Part shown: piece by piece, positions 12,087-24,338 of the stretch
Numbering within the stretch: the first letter of the stretch is position 1
How the letters are laid out: every line of letters begins with the position of its first letter
From: Nissolia schottii
Taxonomy: Eukaryota; Streptophyta; Magnoliopsida; Fabales; Fabaceae
Length of the DNA: 64,000 bases
Direction: 5' to 3'
Assembly: GCA_003254905.1 (NCBI GenBank)
Contig: QANU01101148.1
Coordinates: 62,001-126,000, forward strand
Position numbers and translations under genes: made by a program
Notes under the pieces: model-generated
The model's input: the letters and a program-made list of their open reading frames with translations, nothing else
What the model was told of the DNA's origin: nothing
The model's database searches: none

Positions 12087-14950
12087 TCATTCTGATAAGA
12101 AATCTCTTCTATTTGTATTTAGGGGTAGCGAAGCTGCAGCAATTTTCTCCCGTAGGTTGAACTTCTTTGCAATTAGTGGCCTAACATCATCAACTCCAAT
12201 CAAGCTCTCCAAGAACGGAAGTAATAAGAGCAATTCTTGATCTGATCGATCATCAAACCAACTCTCAATCGGTATTCCATTATCCACCTGGAACCCAAAG
12301 GCCTGGGGAGCCAAAACACAACATCAGAGTATTAAGATGTAACACTCAACATTCTATTTATCAAGAACTCTATCCTATCCATACATTTTCTTTTTAAATA
12401 AAAACAAAATTGAAAACTCAATGTCATAACCCATTTTTATTATAGCTTAAAGATAGCTAATCGGTACTATTGTCGGTCATTAGTGCAAAAAACAGATGAT
12501 TATACCTGTGGGGAGTTGTCAACTATTATAACATGTGCCAAATCACGACCAAGAATAGTTAAATCTTTGAGGTAATTCCCTTCCACATAAACACATGATT
12601 CTCGATATACACGATGGCGAAATATCTTCCGCTTTGGATCAAGAACATTTAGAAGTTGCTCGGCATAAATACTTTGACTAGCTGTAAATATAATAATCTC
12701 AAAAAGGCTAGAAACCCTGTTGAGGAAATCTTTGAGATGAGGACGACAGCGTACATACACAATGTGCTCCTCATGATTAAAATTAACAGGAAATGTAAAG
12801 TCTACATCCTCACAAGGTTCTAGCATAGAATGCACCAAAGTTTCTGCCAAACAGAAAATCAAAATCAATATGCAAAGTATACAATAAGCTGTTCAGAAAA
12901 AAACATCACATTTTATTTATGCAACTTTAAAGGAAAATAAGAATAGGCTTAGCTAATATAATACTTAAAAGCTCAAAAACTATATAGAATATCCTCAAAA
13001 AGAGGAAGAACAAAAACATTTTTCACTTCAAAAGGATAATTTTACCTAGACCAAGCACTTTCACACATTAGGATACAAGCATTTTCACAAAATTATACTA
13101 ACTTATGGGTGATGAGATCAAATAAAAGCATCTAATTAGCAAAATAACAAAAATTGAACCATGGTCATAAGGGTACAGTAAAATAAAACCAACATACTAG
13201 ATATACTTCAGTAAGTAAAATTAAAAAGAAAAAACTGCCTAGCAAGAAATAAGGCCCCATATAAAAGAAGGGAAAAGAATACAGAATGCAGGAAGTTAAA
13301 ATAAAATGAAATGATCAGGATCCTAGCATCAACTCAGCAGCAGCAGAAAAAGCATTGCAAATCTGAATTAAAACAAAACAAAAAAAAAAGGGCTTTTGAT
13401 GCACATTCAATTAGGCAAGCAACTTAAAATTGACATATATGATTCCTACCGTCCAAGTCCAAGACAAGAGTAGTAGGAGGGCAACTCCGTGTCTGCTTAG
13501 GAAGCAACAGTTGTCTAAAAGTTGGAACCACCGTTGACAAGTCAGGTAAGGTCTTTATGAATAAGTATGGGTCAAAGTCATCATAATCATCAAACTCATC
13601 ATCCTCTGAGCATATATCAGAAGACATGGAATCCTGACCATGCTCATCAACACATTCCAGCTTTGAGTTTTTCACAGCAAGGTATATGGCAGAAACTTCC
13701 AAGGAAAGACCACTTCCATCAAAATCAGAATTGCAACCATTCACATCAAGCATCGGATCACCGCATCCTGTATCCTCCTGTGGTAACTCAATTTCTTGGT
13801 CTGAAGCAATTCTTTTTTGGTCCTCAGTCTGAAAAAGTTTGACAAAATCAACTAAAGAAAAACAAAAGAAAAAGATTAAAATTAACAGAGGAGAAATTTA
13901 TAATATCACATTGGAATTAGTAAGATTACATAGACAAACAGAAAAAAGCAATCCAAATCAAGAGTTGTTAAAACAATGTGGTGTCATTTACCTCTGTCAA
14001 CATTTCCTCCAGAACCTTTGGATGAGTGAAACCCAGGGGAAAATATAGTTCCAGAATCCAGATGACCAGCTTGCTTGTTATGACCCTGAGCCAGGATTTA
14101 GAAACAATTTTAAGAAAAGGTAAGTAAGAAAATTTCCAGAGTTTTAGAGCAAATCCCTTCAAAGAGACATTTCATAAACCATTTAAATTTATAATAAACA
14201 TGCTCAGCACGCAAGAATCTTCTGAAATTAACTACATTGGAGAGACCAAGGTTACTTTGCCAAATTAGGTTCAGTCCTTATGCAATTGGAGTCTAGAAGT
14301 TTCAACACAACAGAAAATTGTGTAGCAGCATTCCTGCACACCTACACACAGAGAAAAACAACCAGACTGACACAAGTAAAAGATGGGTCAAGCTAAATTA
14401 CCAGAAGATCTACTGAAGCACCAGTAACTGCATCATTTTCCAAACAAGGATTGGAAGTCCCATGATCTACAAGCCCATACTGATTACTCAAATCTGTTGA
14501 GGGAATTAGCTCTCCAGCTTTATTCTCAAGAGCACCAACTGAAGTTACACCGAGAGGATTACAAGAAAAATCTTCAATTAGTCATTATTTACTCACCACT
14601 GGAAAATATATTGTTTTTGATATATTATGTACACACTGGAAACTTTATACATAAAAATTATTAGGGTAGTATGAAGGAGCCACCTGGTTGAGTCAGGCAG
14701 AGTAGAAATTAGAATTTAAAGGTATACTAAACATAAACAAAATGCTAAAAGAAAACATTTATCTTCAAAACAGAGCTGATACAGGTTACTTACAAGATTT
14801 TATTTTTCTAGAAGATGATGTAATTAAGTCTGCGACTTTCTTTTCAACTGCTTGTCCTTTTTCAGACACCTTCCTATGTGCTCTTGAAACCCTAGGACTA
14901 CAATGCTCTTGAGTAGCATTTCGCCTGGAGGCTTTTTTCTTGGTTTGCAT
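12087..14950 (-). CDS. SSP4: SCP1-like small CTD phosphatase (SSP4-like)
   Basis: HAD-superfamily phosphatase of the FCP/SCP type, which removes phosphate from serines of the RNA polymerase II C-terminal domain. Exons on minus: 14950-14794, 14571-14402, 14085-13992, 13851-13450, 12843-12506, 12302-12087. They total 1377 nt, giving 458 aa. The Lys/Arg/Ser-rich N-terminus ([14 protein letters not shown]) could be nuclear. An acidic stretch ([15 protein letters not shown]) precedes the catalytic domain at about residues 240-440. The nucleophile motif DLDETLVHS is split by intron 4 (around residue 274). [13 protein letters not shown] and the metal-binding VDNSPQAFG are intact. The length fits Arabidopsis SSP4. 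For exon 4 the acceptor at 13852/13853 was chosen because the nearer downstream AG would create a stop. The Arabidopsis name is by resemblance and paralogue SSP4b cannot be excluded. Confidence 0.93.
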
Positions 14951-15599
14951 GTCCACTATGAGAAGAATTACAGACCACCTGGTTGACTTTTGCAGGAGAA
15001 ATCAAAGCAGCAACAGTTCTGGAACAACTACCCCGCTTCCAACATAGGATGCATTTAGGAACAGATGATCAAGGGTCCTTGCCAATTGGAGATACCATAT
15101 ACAATAACTAAGAAGTCAACCTTTTATAGAATTATCCAGAACACAATGTAAAAAACAGGTCTCAATGGGGACTTACTAAACTAAACTAGAAGCTTCGCAT
15201 AGCATTCCTTGCCTCAACTCAAAAGCAAGGAAGCACATTTCATTATAGCTTCAAATTCCAGAGTTCTAACTTCTAATAAGTGAAAACATCCAGGGCCACA
15301 ACAAGTTCAGTAGCATGATACCATATCTAATACCATTAATATCTATAAAACACAGCCTCACTATTTTGGTACCATGTCTTGATGTCAGATACTTGTCCGT
15401 GTCAAACTTTGCACCACACATTGATAACATGCATATGTAAGTGTTCAACCATTTTTTTTAATATAACTAACTACAACACAGCACAACACAACATAAACAC
15501 AGCCATTTAAAATTTGAAAAATGAAATAACACTCAAATGTTAAACTTTTAAGAAAATTTTAGAAATAAAAGAAGAAAAAAGGTATGGTTGAAAATACAA

Positions 15600-15640
<41 letters not shown>

Positions 15641-16340
15641 GAAGATATTATGAATAATGTGTATCCGTATCCTGTAACTATGGTACGTGAATCCTGCAAT
15701 TTTAGACTTTGGTGTTCTCCTAGTGTCCGTGTTATCTCATATCATGTGCGTGTAAGTATCAATGAACTGAACTGCGATGCATAGATTACTATCAAAAAAT
15801 CAAAACATAAACAAAAAACACGGTCAATTTCGAAATATTGTTCCAAAGCAGCAAAATGCATTTCCAAGAGCTATGCATACATCGATGACATTCACATCAT
15901 CTTCACACGAAACAAAATTTACGTAGAATCATCATAACTATATAGTCCGTACCCTCCATCAGAGTATCTCAAAATTAAAACCCAGGGACAAGGAAAATGC
16001 CAGAGTCCAACAATCAACCATCCGGAGTTAATAAACGTTTCAGCATCCAAAAATTTAGCGCCAAACAGAACAAGGAACAAGAACAAAACTTTTAACACTA
16101 AAATCACATGAAAACCCTAAAAGCACAACAGAGCCAAAAACAATAAGCTAAACGAACAAGCTCCAGCTCGAATCACACATACCTGATGTGAAAGATCAAA
16201 ATCTATAAGTTCTCACTGCATGTACCGCATTCGCACTGGTTCTTCTTTCGAATCAGAAAGGAAAATCGATAGAATAAGGGAAACAAGTAAATTATCAAAA
16301 CCAGCTCAGACTAACTAAGGAAGAGAAAAATGACTAAAAC
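14951..16340 (-). other. 5' UTR intron and leader of the SSP4-like gene
   Basis: On minus a donor CAG|GTATGT at about 16191/16190 can splice to an acceptor close upstream of the ATG (candidate AGs near 14958 and 14981). That gives a leader intron of about 1.2 kb with the first exon around 16190-16340. The intron contains the (CA)n microsatellite at 15602-15636. The exon boundaries are inferred only from splice consensus. Confidence 0.45.
15602..15636. repeat. (AC)n microsatellite
   Basis: A nearly perfect AC dinucleotide run of about 35 bp, ending in 'acataca'. It lies in the probable leader intron of the SSP4-like gene. Confidence 0.95.
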
Positions 16341-16860
16341 CCTAGATTTGTATTCCCCTTCCTTTCCGAGAAAATTTTGGATGTTTTTCCCTCCAATGAG
16401 AAAGTGAGAGGGAAAACACCGAAATATGGGAAATTATTTTCGTCCGAACAAAGGGATGAGTCGATAAATAATGTAATGCATACTGAAATTTCGATTAATT
16501 GAAAATTTGAAATTGGAAATTTTATTATTTGTTATACTGTCCACCGAAATTTGGAATGATGAGACAATTTATTACACGTTTGGAACGTAGATGCGAGGTT
16601 GTTTGTTGGGTGGACACGCGCGTGTGGACGGGCACGTGTCTTGGTCACCTTTATTTGTTTGGCAGTTGCAGGGGGAGTGAGATTCACGCGTCAAAACTCG
16701 TAATAGCTCTCTCCTAGCTTGTGATTTTGAATTTCAAAACCCGATTCAATTATTCAACTCCTGTCATGAACTCTTTCATAATTTATTTTTATTTCTCTTT
16801 CTTCTTTTCTGAATTTGCTGATTAGGGTCTCGGTTAATGTGACAAGCTAATGTGTTATTG
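16341..16860 (-). promoter_or_regulatory. Promoter side of SSP4-like gene; G-box
   Basis: The intergenic stretch upstream of the SSP4 leader contains a perfect G-box CACGTG at 16633-16638 (in 'gggcacgtgtc') and a GC-richer patch 'acacgcgcgtgtggac' just before it. No ORF is credible. The right edge abuts the MULE terminal inverted repeat. Confidence 0.35.
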
Positions 16861-17621
16861 GATAAATCTGAGTTTTTTATTCTTTTGCCCGTATTGTTTA
16901 AACTATTTATTAAATTACCCTCATTTTCAAACTATTTTCCAAACTACCACGGTTTGGGCTGACATAGCATCCGCGTCACGCGTGGCATGCCACGCAGGAT
17001 TCACCAACCAGGGAGGCGAATTCCCCCTGGATTCGCCAACGCGGCATGCGATTTCCCCCTGGATTCACTTAGAGCAATGGCGAATTCAGTACAACCAAAA
17101 AAGTTAACTTTCACTAAAATTGCCAACAAGATTGGCGAATTCAACATGAATTCGCCTCCCTTGTTGGCCAATTCAAGCCACCGTTGTCTATATATTAACC
17201 TTTCCTTCCCCATTTCACACCACTCTTCCCATTTTCTGAAAATTCACTTATCTCTCTAAAAATTTTATCCCTCTAGAACTCCAGAGCTCCTGCATTATTG
17301 CTGTTGCGTCACTGTTGTAAGTTTTAATTTACGAAACATTATTAGTTCTATTAGTTCATAGAATAAATTTTTGAAATTGAGTATGTAAATGTTTACTTGA
17401 TTAGTTTGCTGAGAAATTTATAGTAGATTATTGCATAGAGCTGTTTGTGTATTGTATGTTATCTGTATTAGTGACAACTTATGATACATTGGTGCATAGT
17501 GTAATATAATTTGCATGTTATTGCTGTTGTATAGATTATTGTTGTTGTGTGTATATGTTGTTGTCTGATGTATAAATTTATTGAATAGTTAAATTATTGT
17601 TGACGTATATCCTATCTGTTG

Positions 17622-18662
17622 TAAACCCTAAACCCTAATACAACCTAAACCCTAAAATAGTATACCCTAAACCCTAACACTCAAAACCCTAACCCTAACC
17701 TTAAACATTAAACCCCAAAACCCTAACCCTAACTCTAAATACTAAACGCTAGCCATAAACGCAAAACTCTAAATCCTAAATACTAAACCATAAACCCTAA
17801 TAAATCCTAAACCCTAAACATTGAAATACTAAACCATCAACCCTAGACCCTTACCCTAAACACTAAATCGTAAACCCTAAACCATAAACCATAGACATTG
17901 AAATTTGAAACACTAAACCCTAAAACCCAACAACTAAAACCCTAATCCTAAACCCTAAAACCCTAATCCTAAACCCTACATCCTACACCCTAAATCCTAA
18001 AACCTTAAATCTTAATCCTAACCTTATACAATAAACCCTAAACCCTAATCCTAACCCTAAATTGTAAGCCTTAACTAGAAAATCCTAAACCCTATACCCT
18101 AAAACCCTAAAACCATTAACCCTAAACCCTAAAGCATAAACCATAAACCATATACCATAAAACCCTAAACCCTAAATCATAAACCCCACACCCTAAGCCC
18201 TAACCAAAAAGCTAAAAACCCTAAACGCAAAATCCTAAATCCTAAACCCTAACACAAAATCATAAACCCTAAAACCAAATGCCCTACACCCAAACCCAAA
18301 ACCCAAAACCTAATACCCTAAACCCTTAATACATCACAAGCCCTAAATCGTAGACCATAAAACCCTAAACCCTAAAATCCAAAACCCTAAACACAAAATC
18401 CTAACCCAAAATCCAACACCTAAAACCCTATACCCTAACCCTAAACCTTAAATCGTAGATACTTAACCCTAAACCCTAAACCATAAATCCTAAACCGTAA
18501 ACACTAAACCCTAACTGAATCAACCTTCTTAACCTAATTCGCTAACCGTAATTAATAATAACCTAATTCACTAACCTTAACACTAATAAACTCTAACCTA
18601 ATCAACCACTGATAAATATTTCGCAGACCCTAAACCACATTAACCTATTTGCTAACCCTAAG
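17622..18662. repeat. Degenerate telomere-like (CCCTAAA)n tract, interstitial
   Basis: About 1 kb built from variants of the plant telomere heptamer on the + strand (CCCTAAA, with CCCTAAC, CCATAAA, TCCTAAA and CACTAAA variants). The motif direction is constant throughout. Perfect tandem pairs such as 'aaaccctaaaccctaa' are short and separated by single-base changes and small indels. It ends gradually in 'taacctaattcgctaacc'. It lies inside the MULE, not at a chromosome end, since genes and TEs continue on both sides. Confidence 0.92.
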
Positions 18663-18826
18663 TCACTACCTGGTTATCGATGATAATTTAATATTGTATG
18701 TTATCTGTATCTGTGGCAATTTATGTATTGATTTAGGGTTGAATGCATAGTGTAACATAACATATGTAATGCTGTTTTAATATAGTGTAATTGATGATGT
18801 GGATTGCGTTTTAAACAGAATTAGAA

Positions 18827-20376
18827 ATGGGAAAACCCCTTGTTGTGCTCGTTCATGGTAATGGGAGAATGTACGAAGGTGAACGTGGGTTAATCTTTGA
18901 TGGGCCTATGCCGAGGTCTATAATGATTAAGAGGGGCATGCATATAGATGATTTGAAACGGTGTTTGAAATTAAGGCTGCAACAGAATCAATTTGTATCA
19001 AAGATGGTTTCCTGAATATTACAAGGGTCGGGGTCAGAGTCAAAATTTGTCGATTATGAAATGGTTGATGACGAAGATATTGAATGCATGATAGATGTGT
19101 TTGAATCAAATTTAGATGGGTATATGGAGGTGTTTGTTGATGTAGAGACAATGGAGGGAGATAGTCATGTGCATATTGAGAGTGGTCCATCAAACCCTAT
19201 TAACACGTAATCGTCCATGAGACATTTGCCCCTGTGTTTGATGATGTGGCCTTATCCCAAAACCCTGACACCTTTCATTCCCCACCTGCAACTTCACCTA
19301 TTATTAGAGAATCATTGTCTGGCCCAAGTGATGATGAAGACCATTTATCTGATGATAATGAGGAGGAGGAGGAAAGTTTGGATTCAGAAGATGAGGTTGA
19401 TGCATGGATTAATGCGCATCAAGCTTCTTCGATTCAGTCTGTTCCCACCGCTGTCCCTCCAATTGGTGTTTATGGCGGCAACGTGCCAGTTAGTGTGGCC
19501 CCTGAAAATGTATTTAGGCCTCCTTGTCCTCAATTTTTAGAGATTAACTGGGATGCATTTGTTGGTTCTTCTGAGAATTTTGGCGCTGTTGAGCATGAGG
19601 TGTAGAATTTAGAAGGAGAACTGTTTGTTGGCTTGCAATTTACAACAAAAGATGCGGTGAAATCAGCCTTAAATCATTATTCTATCAAGCGACATTGAGA
19701 TTAAAAGAGTGATCACTCAGATACTCAATGGCTAACCGCTAAGTGTTCTCAGTTTGGGTTTTCTTGCAATTAGAGAGTCAGAGCAATTAACAGTAAGTGG
19801 AGTAACCAATGGAAAATCTCTAAGTACAATGGACCTCATACCTGTGTAAACATTTTTATGACACAAGATCATAAGAAATTGCGATCTGCGTTGGTACAAA
19901 AGTCTATACAGGGCATGGTTAGAACACGACCTGATGTTGAGGTGTGCCTGATACTTGAGAGGATCAAGAATATATTTAGTTACAATCTGTCTTATCGGCC
20001 ATCCTAGGCTTGGTAAATTGGTAAAAATATTTCTTTAAGCCTTCGAGAAGGTTGGTATGACTGTGAGATGTTTCAAGCATTGCACTTTCCTTGCTCCCAT
20101 GCATTGGCGACATGTTGTTCTAAGGCGATTGACCCACATCAGTATGTGCACCATGTGTCTAAGACTGAAAGCGTTCTTCGAGCTTACGAGGCTCCGTGGG
20201 AGCCAATCAAGGATAAACCATGGTGGCCACCAGGCCCTGATCTAACATTGGTGCCTGATCCTAGGTTGCGTAGAGAAAAAGGGCGACCGAAAGCCAACAG
20301 AATTAGGAATGAGATGGATTGGGTTGAGCAAGGCCCAAGCCAACACTGCTCACGGTGTGGAGGGACTATTTGGTAA
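18827..20376 (+). pseudogene. MuDR-type transposase pseudogene, catalytic core deleted
   Basis: Starts at the ATG at 18827 with MGKPLVVLVHGNGRMYEGE, as in plant MuDR proteins. A frameshift near 19010 is followed by an acidic region (19234-19605; EEEEESLDSEDEVDAW) that ends in CPQFLEINWDAF. Next comes the MuDR transposase N-domain (LFVGLQFTTKDAVKSALNHY, 19617-19980) with several stop codons. Translation then jumps from the end of that domain (about 20007) to the SWIM zinc finger FQALHFPCSHALATC near 20068. The MULE transposase DDE domain that normally lies between is therefore absent. The end carries a CSRCGG zinc-knuckle remnant before the right TIR. It cannot encode a working transposase. 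Confidence 0.88.
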
Positions 20377-20421
20377 ATAGTTTAAACAGTAAGGGCTAAA
20401 TAGTAAAAAACTCGATAAATC

Positions 20422-21102
20422 CTGGATCCTAGTGACCCAATAAGGTGGCCCATATAGTGAGCACAGACAGGCTCAGTCTACTAAGAAGTGAGTTTGTATA
20501 ACAACCTATGTTGAGTACGACGTATAAGCCACAATAGACAATGCAAGTGGAAGTAAGAGTAACAACTTGGGTATAACAAACCCTTTTTCTCTTTTGATAG
20601 GAACCATGGTTGACGCAGTAGATCTCGGGATGAGGCCAAAAAATGAAACTAGGACAAACGCCGAAAACCATAATGCAAAGACCAACGAGAACACTCATTC
20701 GCATCACTCCCCTCATTCTCTATGAGATAGTCGCACAACGTTACCATCTGTACCCAACCTCGACAACAACCTAGAAAACCCCCATTGGTCACCGGTTAAC
20801 CTCACGAATCAAGACACCTAAAAAAGACACCCAAGGTCCGATGTATATCCTCAGGCATCTTGAAAACCTCCTCCAAAGATAGGATGAACAGATCCGAGTC
20901 TTGGAGCGAGAGAACCCTTGCAAGAAACACCGCCAAGAAGGCACCACCAATCTCCGACTCTAACCATAATTCGAAATAGGGGATGGGAAGGCGTCTCCCA
21001 CAAAAGATCTCTTCCACACTGTTAAAGGGCAACCCCCAAAGGGAAAATTATCTATGTCAGAGACCATTTCCCCAAGGGAAAGCCCACTTCAACATACAAG
21101 GG
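20422..21102 (-). other. Unassigned TE-like stretch
   Basis: The minus frame 21032-20802 (76 aa, containing VEEIFCGRRLPIPYFELW) is GC-richer than its surroundings and resembles retroelement gag-side debris, but no domain is recognisable. It sits between the MULE and an LTR-like start at 21103. Confidence 0.25.
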
Positions 21103-21700
21103 TGTCACGTCCCAACTTAGGACATGACCGCACGTAGGGTTACTGTCTTACGGAAGCTCTGACATGGCATATACTAACGTACATGCAATGCTTATCAATG
21201 AGTAACTTTATTTCACCAAAAGATAATTGATTTCATAAAATAAATGGTTTCATTAAATAATAATTCTGTTTACATGAAATACTAAAAATGTTGTTATGAT
21301 AATATAACTAAAAACAGAAATGCTAAATGAGGGATCCTGCCTTAGGTATCTAGAGCATAACTACTAATGACTTTGGTAGACCCCACTGCGAAGCAGAGCT
21401 TAATATTGATGCTGAATCCTCGCTTATACCGGATGAGGGGGCGTTCTCACCGTCCTCTATTGTATCTGAAAAATGATATTGACAGAGGGTTGAGTTAGTC
21501 ATCTCAGTGGTGGGTATCTCGGTCCCATACAAACAACATATTTAAACATGTAGTCATGGCATATACTGAATAAATAAATATAACATAAATGCTGAATCAA
21601 ATCTAAATAATTGTTGTAAAGTAAATCTGAATACATCAATGCATCGTGCATATACATTTAGGCAATGATCATATCATTATATTAATAAAATAATATTCTT
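21103..21700 (+). mobile_element. Possible LTR remnant starting TGTCACGTCCC
   Basis: A sharp composition change begins at 'TGTCACGTCCCAACTTAGG', a start typical of plant gypsy LTRs. It continues into AT-rich DNA. No second copy, primer-binding site or clear end was found in the window. Confidence 0.35.
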
Positions 21701-23570
21701 TGCCTAACATGCATGCATTTTAACACTATAGCACTTGATATTAATGAATATATACATTTAGACACAAATATATCCAATAGTTAATCCATCAAGGCACATA
21801 AAAAGTTATTGGATATGTTCTCAATTTCTCAAAAGGATGTTCCTTATTTATCATTGTGTGATGTGTAAGCTATATGATACCATCAAGTGCAATCATACAA
21901 GATCAAATGTAATTTATTTAGCATATAACACCCTTTTGTATTCTAATTGTCATTATGTGTTTGTTATGTTTTATTTGTTATCATCAAAATATATTGTATT
22001 AAATAGAACAACTAGGGAAACCTGGTTCCACTAGTAGAACATGCTTTCGGATATAATTAAGAACAGTAGGAGAGAGATAAAGCACACCCTAAAATTCAAG
22101 AACTAGTGTAATCTTTAAATTATCCCTGTAACTTTTATAAAATTCTAAAAAATCCAACTCATTCTCTTATACATATGAATGATTTTTAAGTTTAGCATTG
22201 ACATAAGTTTTATCAATTTAAATATATTTTATATAATTAAATATATAATATATAAGATTATTCGTGATAGTTTAATATATAATATATAAGATTTTATAAT
22301 TATCCAAAAGAAAATAATGTGCCTATAGATAATTCCTTAGTAATACAAAATCAAGTATCCAAGTTTTGTCAATTATAAGTTTGATCCATGCGTCATTTTT
22401 TTTTTTTTTAACTAATGTTCGTATCAGGTGTATCATTTTAATTATAGAGACTCTCTCTCTATGCATTGATTAATAAAATTTGAAATCAATTTATGTTAAT
22501 GGTATTCTTCATAGGGATGAAAATAATCATTCTAATTTAAAATATAAAAAATGTGGATTAACTTATCTTCAATTTATTACATACTTTCAATTAAATATTG
22601 ACATATTTTTATTTTACTTAAAATAATTTCCATTAATTATATATGTAATTATATTAATTATAATTAAAATAAATAATATAAAATAATTTTCTATTTTTCA
22701 CAATAAAATTTATCATGTGTAAAAAGTAATTTTTTTCTATCCATGTAAACACATTGTTTTATTAGTGATTTTTAATGCTCTTAATTATAATTGATTAAAA
22801 AAAATCACTTTTATATTTGCTACATCCAAATAGTTTAACAACTTTTTATTCTAAAAATAAGTACTTCTATAATTATAATTCAAATGCAAATCAGTTTTCT
22901 AGTTTTACTTTTAAAAAGAAGCACAAACGAACACATTCAATTTCTGGTGCGAAGCTGGTAGACGATTGCCCATTGTATAATGCATATTTATATCTTGTGG
23001 AATGATTTGGGCTGCAACTTTTTTTCTTTTTTTGGCCCTGTAGAAAACTCTCTGAAATATTTGTATAGGTGGCCGGGATAGTTATCAAATTGAATGATTT
23101 GCAAGGGGTTTGATATTTTTGTACAGGATAAGTCAATCTATATGACCACACGAATTGCGGTCGACGTTACTCACATGCTTGTCGCCATTCGCCGAAACGT
23201 TAAAAACAAAAAATAGTAGAAGACAGCGACTTTATAGGAGATTTATTGAAAGGAAACAAAAATCTAATTAGTTTCTTTTAGGTATTGATAACCACCACTA
23301 AATAAAAGAGAATGCATTTATGTTTTGACGACATACAAGAGAATAACTATTTGCTTAATATGATTTAAACAACTGCAATTTCGAAAGGAGTACACCCTAT
23401 TTGTGACACAGAAATAAAAGAGACAAGAGAAAGTGGGAATAGACAATTAAGCAACCTCAAGGTGCGTCTATGACACCATTGTTCCCTTTGTTGATTGAGG
23501 TCTACAACAATGCATAAACAGTATACTGTAGTAGAGTTTGTGGCAAAATATTGGTAGCATGGGTTCCACC
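21701..23570. other. AT-rich intergenic DNA
   Basis: No gene was seen. Composition is mostly A+T with short poly-A/T and 'atataatatataagatt' duplications near 22230-22290. Frames up to about 100 aa (for example minus 23676-23365) lack recognisable motifs. Confidence 0.4.
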
Positions 23571-23760
23571 ACCAGAAGGGATGGGTTCCAGAGATGATCA
23601 AACTCAACGTTGATGAAAGTTCAAGAGGAAATCCAGGAAGGGCAGGGTGTGGTGGTTTAAACAATGAGATAGACAAAATGGTTTAATTTGAATTCTTATG
23701 TAACATGAGAGAAATAGTTAATGATATATTTGGATGGGTGACAATGGAGAGAGTAGCAAT
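23570..23760 (+). pseudogene. RNase H-like fragment of a retroelement
   Basis: The + frame reads WVPEMIKLNVDESSRGNPG followed by RAGCGG. This matches the start of the plant non-LTR retrotransposon or reverse-transcriptase-like RNase H domain (KLNVDGSSRGNPGPAG...GG), including the catalytic Asp after NV. A stop interrupts soon after (near 23687). Only about 60 codons remain. Confidence 0.65.
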
Positions 23761-24338
23761 GAATGAAATGACTACACTAAAGTGAACCATGCTCACGATT
23801 AAGAGTAATTTACGAACAAAAAGTGTGACATGGCTACAAAGGGTGACATCTTATCCTTGTGGTCGCTTAGCTTAGAAGCTGTGTTACCTGACAATACCAA
23901 CAACAACAGAGCCTTATTCCTTAACACTACCAAAGGTCTTAAAGCTAGAACAGTCATCACAGCAACAAAATGTGCAAATTCTAGGAAAGAACACAGATCA
24001 GATCAGCAAAATTGCCACAAAAGATCAGATCAGCTTCACGTATTTAGTTTTATGCACACGCATGGTTCACAGCTAGCTAGCTTCCATAAAACAGAGACAG
24101 ATAAAGGAGTTCCGAATCATAAACACTGCCACTTCGTGTATCAGAATTCGGAGCCTCCCTTTGACATACGAAGAAATAATACCACTAAAAAGTTGAGAAG
24201 TTGAGACTTTGAGAGGCTAAAAGTCATACAACGTTTCAAACCAATAACGGCAAAGAAAACGTAATTTAAAAAGATAATTCACGACAGCAAAATACCCTTT
24301 TTACCAGTAATTTTGGTAATAATAAAGAGAGAACATGT
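23761..24338. other. Intergenic region downstream of TOM20
   Basis: Holds the probable TOM20 3' UTR (minus strand, just below 24339). A 124-aa open + frame at 23830-24204 has no recognisable domain and no support as a gene. Confidence 0.35.

Larger units (their letters stand above)
16861..20421 (+). mobile_element. Defective Mutator-like element (MULE-MuDR) with TIRs
   Basis: The terminal inverted repeats are 16861-16921 and 20361-20421. The left begins 'gataaatctgagtttttta' and the right, reversed, begins 'gatttatcgagttttttac'; both share 'ctgtttaaactattta'-like cores. Inside, on +, are the MuDR N-terminal ORF, an acidic middle section, a plant MuDR transposase N-domain and the SWIM zinc-finger region. 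The DDE catalytic core is missing. Between the left TIR and the ORF lies the telomere-like tract. A 9-bp target duplication was not found at the TIR edges (gtgttattg versus ctggatcct), so the exact ends may differ by a few bases. Confidence 0.8.

Noticed and set aside
17622-18662. True chromosome end
   Set aside because: Repeats are degenerate, inside a TIR-bounded element, with genes continuing on both sides.
23830-24204. 124-aa open frame on +
   Set aside because: No family resemblance and located just downstream of TOM20; composition not gene-like.
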